Origin: Candidatus Avanaerovorax faecigallinarum
GTDB lineage: Bacteria; Bacillota; Clostridia; Peptostreptococcales; Anaerovoracaceae
Assembly (NCBI GenBank): GCA_019113145.1
Contig: DXHZ01000055.1
Coordinates: forward strand, 1-57,974
DNA: 57,974 nucleotides
Reading direction: 5' to 3'
Made by a program: the position numbers and the translations under genes. Below, piece by piece: positions 52,317 through 57,974 of the stretch. The notes under the pieces were generated by a model that saw nothing but the letters and a program-made list of their open reading frames with translations, was not told the origin of the DNA and searched no databases. The stretch's first letter is position 1; every line of letters begins with the position of its first letter.

Positions 52317-53525
52317 TTATAACAGCAGCCACTTTACAACATTAAGCTTCTGAATACCGTCATAGCTTACATTGTCAAATATATTGTCCAATGTGAGAAG
52401 ATATTTCGGATAATTATCATCGATTTCACGCAGCGGAGCAAGCTCACGTGCCAGAGTCTTTTCCTCCAGAGTAGTCAGTGAAACCTGATAATACACAGGG
52501 TTGCCGTCTTTGATTGCGACAAAGTCCACTTCTCTTCCTGAGTCCGCTTGTCCCACATAAACCTCAGGATAACGCCTCCTGAGCTCAAGATAAACCAGGT
52601 TTTCGAGTATATGCCCCATATCCGTCTCGTTGCTTCTTACAAGTAGGTTGCGCAAGGCGACATCACAGACGTAATACTTATTTACCGAATTCAGAAGCCT
52701 CTTCCCCTTGATATTGTATCTGCGGGCTTCGTAAAAAAGCAGGCTGTCGGTAAGTCCACGAATATACTTGCCTGCTGTTTTGGGGTCTGTTTTCAGGCGG
52801 TTAGACGTAAGGGTATTTGCAATATTGGATATGGAAGTGAGGTTGCCTATGTTATACATGAGAAAACGTGTTATTGCTTCCAGTGCATTGACATCTGAAA
52901 TATTCATACGCTTTACTATATCGTTTAGTAAAATCGTATTATATATTCCCCGCATGTATTCCAGAGAATTTTCTTCCCCAAAACCATAACTGGCAGTATA
53001 AGGGAATGAGCCGCGCTTTATATATCTGTTCAGCTTTTCTGCATCTGTCATGGTTTCGTCATTCAGACTCCCGCAGAATTCCTTGAAAGAGAGGGGCATC
53101 ATGGAAAGCTCTACGAAACGTCCGGTAAGCAGTGTAGCGAGCTCTCCGGAAAGAAGATAACCGTTGGAACCGGTAATGTATATATCACAATTCTTAATAA
53201 GGAAAAGACTGTCTACGGCCTTTTCGTAGGAATCCACATGCTGAATTTCATCCAGAAATACGTAATTTGTTTTATCTGGAATAAGCCTGCATTTAACGTA
53301 ATCGTACAGCGCGTGATAATCGGTCAGCGCTTCGAAATCCAGATTTTCAAAGTTAATGGAAATAATCTGATCTTCAGTAACGCCGTTATCCCTGAGGAAG
53401 CCCTGATATATCTCGAACAGCGTAGATTTCCCACATCTCCTCACTCCGGTGACAACTTTGATAATATGCTGGTCCTTCCACCTTATCAGCCAATCAAGAT
53501 AATTATTTCTTTCCAGCCTTTTCAT
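52317..53525 (-). CDS. AAA_14/DUF4143-family ATPase
   Basis: The 402-residue protein has an AAA ATPase domain with Walker A GVRRCGKST (27-35), Walker B YVFLDEIQ (88-95) and sensor ITGSN (117-121). A winged-helix part follows, and the C-terminal DUF4143 domain has PD-(D/E)xK-like residues: ENLVYLELRRR, REVDFVA and YYQVS (Gln in place of the usual Glu/Lys). AGGAGG precedes the ATG. It is related in build to the larger ATPase at 44780. A 60-bp palindrome lies just upstream of its promoter. No substrate is known for the family. Confidence 0.92.
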   Translation of the reverse strand: MKRLERNNYLDWLIRWKDQHIIKVVTGVRRCGKSTLFEIYQGFLRDNGVTEDQIISINFENLDFEALTDYHALYDYVKCRLIPDKTNYVFLDEIQHVDSYEKAVDSLFLIKNCDIYITGSNGYLLSGELATLLTGRFVELSMMPLSFKEFCGSLNDETMTDAEKLNRYIKRGSFPYTASYGFGEENSLEYMRGIYNTILLNDIVKRMNISDVNALEAITRFLMYNIGNLTSISNIANTLTSNRLKTDPKTAGKYIRGLTDSLLFYEARRYNIKGKRLLNSVNKYYVCDVALRNLLVRSNETDMGHILENLVYLELRRRYPEVYVGQADSGREVDFVAIKDGNPVYYQVSLTTLEEKTLARELAPLREIDDNYPKYLLTLDNIFDNVSYDGIQKLNVVKWLLL

Positions 53526-53552
53526 TAAAATCCCTCCTGATTCATTACAGTC

Positions 53553-53646
53553 AGTATACTCTATACCTGAAGATTTCTCAATACAAAAAAGGAATCAATT
53601 CCACGATTTTTTAAATTTTAATAAAATCGTGGAATGAATTCCTTTT
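53553..53646 (-). promoter_or_regulatory. Promoter and long upstream palindrome of the AAA_14/DUF4143 gene
   Basis: On the minus strand TTGAGA (53576-53581) and TATACT (53553-53558) are 17 bp apart. Next to the -35, arms of 24 bp (53587-53610 and 53623-53646) pair at 22 positions around a 12-nt AT loop. Each arm contains its own small palindrome, GGAAT-N2-ATTCC. The structure looks like a multi-site operator, or a terminator-like hairpin for the convergent direction. Confidence 0.75.
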
Positions 53647-53682
53647 AACTGTGCTCGGGATAATATAATTAACTCGTTTTTC

Positions 53683-54231
53683 TTACTTCAGCACTGCGCC
53701 CGGATTTCTGTCAAAGTAGATGCTCTTGGAACCGGTGTAAAGCGGGATCGCATATGCCACCCTCACATCGTCCGGGAAAAGTCCCATTCTAACGGCTCCG
53801 CGGCCTACAGAGTACATTACGCGGTTATCTATGCGGTGATCTGCGGCAACGGAGACAGCCGAACCTACGGCTATTCCAAGGTCGCTTACGTTGAATGCGC
53901 AGTTAGCGCCGGCCTTTTTCATTTCGCCGCAGTTTTTAAATCCGCACATGCCGCAGTTGCCGATTCCGAAAGGCTCGGAAACCACGCCGATAACCACGAC
54001 GCAGTGACTGTTTCTCACGTTGTTCGCATCGCGGATGAAAAAGTCCTCGCCGTACTCCTTTCCCGCTTTTTCGGTCTCATCGGCGAGAGACATCATATCG
54101 TCGCCGGTCACGATTACGGTTACGACCTTGTCCTTGCCGCTGGCCTTAGGGGCCGTACGGGCTGCCGCCGCCATCAGGTCGGCAACTCTTAAAGCGGTGT
54201 CACGCTCCGCATCTTCCATTTTTTTAATCAT
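53683..54231 (-). CDS. DUF2148 ferredoxin-domain protein
   Basis: The ATG at 54231 has AAAGGAGG upstream; an in-frame start seven codons earlier is unsupported. The 182-residue protein shows the DUF2148 cysteine pattern GNCGMCGFKNCGEM with a further Cys in ANCAFNVSDLGIAVGSA, likely ligands for an iron-sulfur cluster. These proteins are found mainly in anaerobes, and their partners are unknown. A 33-bp gap separates it from the 52-residue gene upstream, with which it is probably co-transcribed. Confidence 0.9.
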   Translation of the reverse strand: MIKKMEDAERDTALRVADLMAAAARTAPKASGKDKVVTVIVTGDDMMSLADETEKAGKEYGEDFFIRDANNVRNSHCVVVIGVVSEPFGIGNCGMCGFKNCGEMKKAGANCAFNVSDLGIAVGSAVSVAADHRIDNRVMYSVGRGAVRMGLFPDDVRVAYAIPLYTGSKSIYFDRNPGAVLK

Positions 54232-54264
54232 GGGTAAAACCTCCTTTGTCAAAGGCTGAAAGTC

Positions 54265-54423
54265 CTATTTAAAAACGATGTCAGGCTTGTATTCTTCGTC
54301 GTTTTCTATGGCCTTCTTTATAATCTCGATGATTTCTTCATCTTCCATCTTGCGGTCTCTGCAGTAGAAAAGAGGAAACTGCTCCTCGAAGTGAAGCTCG
54401 TATTTTTCTATCCATTCTCTCAT
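54265..54423 (-). CDS. Small conserved-looking protein of 52 residues
   Basis: The frame starts MREWIEKYELHFEEQFPLFY and ends EYKPDIVFK. AAGGAGAT lies 8 bp before the ATG, so it is a convincing gene. The product is acidic and helical with one Cys in FYCRDRKMEDEEII. It is the first gene of a short leftward unit with the DUF2148 protein. I do not recognise a characterised family. Confidence 0.7.
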   Translation of the reverse strand: MREWIEKYELHFEEQFPLFYCRDRKMEDEEIIEIIKKAIENDEEYKPDIVFK

Positions 54424-54519
54424 CTTTTAAGATCTCCTTTTTACAAAATGTGCTACGAATATTCTATCACAAAGGTCGCGGGTCCTCAACCGAGGAAGGA
54501 TATATCGCAATTAAGCAAT

Positions 54520-54554
54520 AATTAACTTTAAAGTAATTAACTTTGAAGTTAATT
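54520..54554. promoter_or_regulatory. Twin palindromic operator upstream of ogt
   Basis: Two near-identical palindromes overlap: AATTAACTTTAAAGTAATT (54520-54538) and AATTAACTT-TG-AAGTTAATT (54535-54554, perfect). They lie about 30 bp before a TGTACT/TATAAT (54608-54613) promoter for ogt and in the gap shared with the leftward gene. The shape resembles MarR-type sites; the regulator is not visible. Confidence 0.6.
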
Positions 54555-54640
54555 AGGCGATTGTCAACTTTCCAACATTTCCCCTGTACTCCCGTCGAAT
54601 CTTGTTGTATAATATCCGGTACACGAGGAGGTTGTAAAAA

Positions 54641-55171
54641 ATGATGTACTTATGTAAATATAGTTCACCGCTGGGTGAAATCACTCTGAAGAGCGACGGA
54701 AAGGCTCTGACCGGTCTGTGGTTTGAAAAACACAGATACGCGGATATTCCGGATGAAGGAGAATACGAGGAAAAGGAGCTGCCTGTCTTTGAGGAGACGA
54801 AAAGGTGGCTTGATACGTATTTTGACGGAAGAGATCCCGGGTTTACCCCTGAGATTGCCTACGACGCTTCGGATTTTGCCGCCATGGTGATGGAGGAGAT
54901 GCTGAAGATTCCTTACGGGAAAACCGTAACCTACGGTGACATCGCCGGCAGAATTTCGGAAAGAACCGGGAAGAGGCCGTGCGCTCAGGCCGTGGGAGGA
55001 GCGGTAGGACACAATCCGATTTCTCTCGTGGTGCCGTGCCACAGAGTTGTGGGCAAAAGCGGCAGCCTCACGGGATACGGCGGCGGAATAGACAGAAAGG
55101 TCGCCCTTTTGAAGCTTGAAAAAACGGATATGTCCGGAATGTTTGTGCCGAAGAAGGGCACGGCCCTTTAG
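54641..55171 (+). CDS. ogt: Methylated-DNA--protein-cysteine S-methyltransferase
   Basis: The 176-residue protein has the N-terminal fold (YLCKYSSPLGEITLKSDGKALTGLWF) and the C-terminal active site VVPCHRVVGKSGSLTGYGGG, with the acceptor Cys in PCHRV. The winged helix is PYGKTVTYGDIAGRI. It removes alkyl groups from O6-alkylguanine in a suicide reaction. No AraC-type Ada domain is fused. AGGAGG precedes the first ATG; the second ATG is one codon on. A twin palindrome upstream suggests regulation. Confidence 0.95.
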   Translation: MMYLCKYSSPLGEITLKSDGKALTGLWFEKHRYADIPDEGEYEEKELPVFEETKRWLDTYFDGRDPGFTPEIAYDASDFAAMVMEEMLKIPYGKTVTYGDIAGRISERTGKRPCAQAVGGAVGHNPISLVVPCHRVVGKSGSLTGYGGGIDRKVALLKLEKTDMSGMFVPKKGTAL

Positions 55172-55256
55172 AGCCGCAGGAAAGCTACGGACTCCGGGCT
55201 CCGGGCGAGAGCGGAAGCATAAACGATAAAAAATAATAAGAAAGGAATAGCGGAAA

Positions 55257-56207
55257 ATGAATAAACCGGTTCTTATCATTATGGCTGCGGGAATGGGTAG
55301 CCGTTACGGGGGGCTGAAGCAGATAGACCCCGTAAGCGATAAAGGAGAAATTATACTGGATTTTTCCCTCTACGACGCTATGATGGCAGGCTTTGAGGAC
55401 GTGATATTCGTCATAAAGGAAGAAAACGAGGTGGATTTCAGGGCGCTCATAGACGAAAGAGCGGGAAAGCACATGAACGTGCGCTATGCGTTCCAGAAGC
55501 TTGAGGACATTCCGGAGGGATATAAGGTTCCCGAGGGAAGAGAAAAGCCGTGGGGAACGTGTCAAGCCGTGATGAGCGCAAGACACCTGGTGAACGGGCC
55601 TTTTGCCGTGATAAACGCCGACGATTACTACGGTCCGGGAGCTTTCCAGAGCATGTACGACTTTCTGGAAAAATCGGCCGAAGAGGCCGCGAAGGAGGAA
55701 GCCGCAGGGACAAAGCCTGCGCAGTACGAGTTCTGCATGATAGGCTACGAGCTTAAGAACACCATCACGGAAAACGGTCACGTATCGAGAGGCGTATGCG
55801 ACGTTACCGACGGCGGATATCTGAAAGACATAGTTGAAAGAACGAAGATAATGAGAAGAGACGGCGGCATTCAGTACACCGAAGACGGAGAAAGCTGGGT
55901 CACCCTTCCAGAGGACACCGTGGTTTCCATGAACTTCTGGGGATTCTCGAAGGATATGATGACGGAGATGGTAGCCGGGTTTCCTGAATTTCTGGACGAG
56001 ACCCTGAAAACCAATCCGCTGAAGGGAGAATACTTCCTGCCCGGCGTCGTGGACACCCTGCTTAAGGAAGAAAAAGCCCGGGTCAGAGTTCTTCGTTCCC
56101 GGGACAAGTGGTACGGCGTTACGTACAAAGAGGATAAGCAGACCGTGGTGGACGCCCTTCAGGCCATGAAGGACAAAGGCCTCTATCCTGACGTTTTATG
56201 GAAGTAA
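55257..56207 (+). CDS. Sugar-phosphate nucleotidyltransferase-family protein
   Basis: The 316-residue protein has the nucleotide-binding GxGxRxG-type loop IMAAGMGSRYGGLKQIDPV at the N-terminus, then NADDYYGPGAF with the metal-binding Asp pair and FMNFWGF-like VVSMNFWGFSKDM in the C-terminal half. This group has the nucleotidyltransferase fold, but the sugar is unknown; some members sit beside phosphotransferase genes. AGAAAGGA precedes the ATG. Its end overlaps the HAD gene on the other strand by 12 bp. Confidence 0.85.
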   Translation: MNKPVLIIMAAGMGSRYGGLKQIDPVSDKGEIILDFSLYDAMMAGFEDVIFVIKEENEVDFRALIDERAGKHMNVRYAFQKLEDIPEGYKVPEGREKPWGTCQAVMSARHLVNGPFAVINADDYYGPGAFQSMYDFLEKSAEEAAKEEAAGTKPAQYEFCMIGYELKNTITENGHVSRGVCDVTDGGYLKDIVERTKIMRRDGGIQYTEDGESWVTLPEDTVVSMNFWGFSKDMMTEMVAGFPEFLDETLKTNPLKGEYFLPGVVDTLLKEEKARVRVLRSRDKWYGVTYKEDKQTVVDALQAMKDKGLYPDVLWK

Positions 56208-56861
56208 TATGGCGTCGGCCATTTCCTCTGCGGTGCTTACGACTTTGGAGGCGCCGGAAGCGAAAAGCTGATCCGTGTCTCTGAAGCCCCAGTTTACGGA
56301 AAGGCAGGAAACGCCTGCATTCTTTGCGGTCTCTATATCGACTTCGGAATCTCCCACGTAGAGAGTTTCGTCGGGACTTGTGCCTGCGCCTTTCATCAAA
56401 GTGAGCACCCCTTCCGGAGAAGGCTTTCTCGGAATGCCCTCACGCTCGCCGGCAGCCGAGTCAAAAAGGCCGGGAACATAGAGGTTGCAGAGCCTTACGG
56501 CTTCCGGGTCTGCCTTGTTTGATAAAACGGCAACGTGAATTCCCGATTCCTTTATGCGGGAAAGAGCCTCCGGTATGCCGGGATAAGGCGCGGTAAGGTC
56601 CGTGCAGTGAACCTTGTAGTGGGCGCGAAACGACCTGTATGCGGCAAGCTCCGTTTCGGGATCCGTGCCTTCGGGAACGGACCTGTGGATAAGGTTTTTC
56701 ATGCCGTTGCCGAGAAACTGCCGGACTTCAGCCTTTGTCCTCGGAGCGAGGCCGTTTTCCGAAAGAGCGAAGGCCACGCTGTTATAAAGGTCGTCCAGCG
56801 TATTTAAGAGCGTACCGTCAAGGTCGAATATTACAAGCTTATACTTTAAAGAATCGTTCAT
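56196..56861 (-). CDS. HAD-family phosphatase (phosphoglycolate phosphatase-like)
   Basis: The ATG at 56861 follows GGGGTGAT; a GTG nine bases upstream overlaps that site. The 221-residue protein has HAD motif I FDLDGTLLNTLDDL, motif II VLSNK, the lysine and motif III region KPSPEGV, and motif IV YVGDSEVDIETAKNAG. A four-helix cap lies between motifs I and II, as in the Gph/PgmB group. It dephosphorylates a small phosphometabolite that cannot be deduced here. Confidence 0.92.
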   Translation of the reverse strand: MNDSLKYKLVIFDLDGTLLNTLDDLYNSVAFALSENGLAPRTKAEVRQFLGNGMKNLIHRSVPEGTDPETELAAYRSFRAHYKVHCTDLTAPYPGIPEALSRIKESGIHVAVLSNKADPEAVRLCNLYVPGLFDSAAGEREGIPRKPSPEGVLTLMKGAGTSPDETLYVGDSEVDIETAKNAGVSCLSVNWGFRDTDQLFASGASKVVSTAEEMADAILLP

Positions 56862-56904
56862 TTTTATCACCCCGAAGAGTTATTATACCACGGAGAGATT
56901 GATT

Positions 56905-57974
56905 ATGTTAGAAAATTATTTGAACATAATAACCAATATGGAAAACTACGTGGACGGCATTCTCGTAGTGGACGCCAATGCGGATATCGTCTACATGCAT
57001 AAGTTCAACGAGGAGCTTACGCCTTTCTCCGAAAAAGAAGGAATCGGCAGAAACCTTTTCGCCATATACCCGGATCTTGACCCGGAAAGCAGTACTATCA
57101 TAAAGGCGCTGAAGACGGGCGAGGCCACATTGAATTACGAGGGAACACTTACCACCGCACAGGGAAAGTCCTTTAACATAGTTGATGACACCTTTCCGAT
57201 TAAAGAGGACGGCAAAGTCATAGGGGCCGTATGTATCACTCACTCCCCTTCGAGACTTCAGACGATGACGTCCCTTAACATTACTGCGGATAAGGAGCAG
57301 ACGCCCAAGGACCTGTATACCCTTTCCGACATCATAGGAAGAAGCACGCCGGTGCAGACTTTGCGCCAGCAGATTCAGAGGGTGTCAAAGACCTCGTCAT
57401 CACTTCTCATATACGGAGAAACGGGAACGGGCAAGGAAATGGTGGCTCAGTCGGTTCACTCCGGGAGCCCGAGAAAGGGAAAGCCCTTCATAACCCAGAA
57501 CTGCGCAGCCATACCTGCGACCCTGCTTGAGAGCATATTCTTCGGAGCGGTTAAGGGAAGCTACACGGGGGCGGAAAATCATGCGGGTATTTTCGAGGTT
57601 GCCGATGGCGGAACGGTGTTCCTGGACGAGATTAATTCCATGGATATGGGGCTTCAGGCAAAGCTTCTGCGAGTGCTTGAGGAAAAGAAGGTTACGAGAA
57701 TCGGAAGCACCGAATCGAGGGACGTGGACGTGCGAATCATAGCGGCCATAAACAGACCGCCTCTGGAGTGCATTAAAAACGGCACTCTCCGGGCAGACCT
57801 GTTCTACCGCCTTGGAAGCGTCACCCTTAACATTCCGCCTTTGAGGGAGCGCCAGGGAGACGTGGGACTTCTGACAAAATACTTTGTGGACGAGTACAAG
57901 GCGGAAATGCACAAGAATATAATCGGAGTATCCCACGACGTCATGAAGATTTTCCAGACCTATTTCTGGCCGGG
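56905..57974 (+). CDS. Sigma-54-dependent transcriptional activator, N-terminal part (3' truncated by window edge)
   Basis: The frame starts at an ATG with GGAGAG upstream and stays open to the end (356 codons). Residues 1-115 form a PAS-like sensor (MENYVDGILVVDANADIVYMHKFNEEL). The AAA+ domain follows (from about 140) with Walker A GETGTGKE, the sigma-54 loop reading GSYTGA in place of GAFTGA, Walker B GGTVFLDEIN and sensor RADLFYRL. This resembles RocR-type activators of amino-acid catabolism. The DNA-binding domain is outside the window. Confidence 0.93.
   Translation, partial: MLENYLNIITNMENYVDGILVVDANADIVYMHKFNEELTPFSEKEGIGRNLFAIYPDLDPESSTIIKALKTGEATLNYEGTLTTAQGKSFNIVDDTFPIKEDGKVIGAVCITHSPSRLQTMTSLNITADKEQTPKDLYTLSDIIGRSTPVQTLRQQIQRVSKTSSSLLIYGETGTGKEMVAQSVHSGSPRKGKPFITQNCAAIPATLLESIFFGAVKGSYTGAENHAGIFEVADGGTVFLDEINSMDMGLQAKLLRVLEEKKVTRIGSTESRDVDVRIIAAINRPPLECIKNGTLRADLFYRLGSVTLNIPPLRERQGDVGLLTKYFVDEYKAEMHKNIIGVSHDVMKIFQTYFWP

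Noticed and set aside
52317..53525. Reading the AAA_14/DUF4143 ATPase as part of the adjacent ABC-transporter operon.
   Set aside because: It is on the opposite strand, has its own promoter and palindrome, and overlaps none of the operon genes.

Overview
The window is a chromosomal origin-of-replication region from a Gram-positive bacterium, most likely an anaerobic member of the class Clostridia. The evidence is the gene order rpmH-rnpA-yidD-yidC-jag-mnmE-mnmG-rsmG-parA-parB read leftward from the origin and dnaA-dnaN-recF-gyrB-gyrA read rightward. TTATCCACA-type DnaA boxes lie on both sides of dnaA, ribosome binding sites are strong AGGAGG types, and rubredoxin and a DUF2148 ferredoxin-like protein point to anaerobic life. 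I cannot name a genus.

Layout. 1-4.9 kb: the 3' end of a LysR regulator, a cluster encoding an ECF-type sigma factor, a DUF4367-type anti-sigma factor, two secreted proteins and a zinc-ribbon protein, a relic of an IS200-type transposase, and an acetyltransferase. 5.0-15.2 kb: a leftward housekeeping block with an LTA-synthase-like sulfatase, rsmA, rnmV, an FtsB/DivIC-like protein, an M23 peptidase, a DnaD-type protein carrying a DnaI-like tail, dnaB, rplI and a soluble GdpP-like phosphodiesterase. 15.4-23.5 kb: parB-parA flanked by two parS sites, rsmG, mnmG, mnmE, jag, yidC, yidD, rnpA, rpmH. 23.6-25.4 kb: a bipartite oriC around dnaA, with DnaA-trios in front of dnaN. 25.4-33.4 kb: dnaN, recF, gyrB, gyrA and a translationally coupled anti-sigma/sigma pair.

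33.5-46.7 kb is accessory. It holds two divergent paralogous membrane proteins, small membrane proteins, an AIM24-family protein, a two-component system beside a PepSY protein, a 220-bp array of GGTGACA inverted repeats, two Xre-regulator modules with visible operators, lipoproteins, a secreted DUF2599 protein with a membrane partner, a thioredoxin-like protein, relics of mobile DNA, and a 624-residue ATPase/nuclease-like protein. Regulatory palindromes sit over that protein's promoter, and an exact 15-bp copy lies inside the gene. 46.6-58 kb: a PlsC-type acyltransferase, cysK, rubredoxin, a response regulator-ABC transporter-histidine kinase operon, a second ATPase of the AAA_14/DUF4143 type behind a long palindrome, a DUF2148 protein, ogt, a sugar nucleotidyltransferase, a HAD phosphatase and the 5' part of a sigma-54-dependent activator.

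The best candidates for undescribed biology are the two ATPase/nuclease genes with palindromic control regions, the periodic GGTGACA array at 39.9-40.1 kb, the DnaD protein fused to a DnaI-type helicase-binding module without its ATPase, and the cysteine-rich anti-sigma factor. Genes were identified by recognising family motifs by eye; no database search was run.
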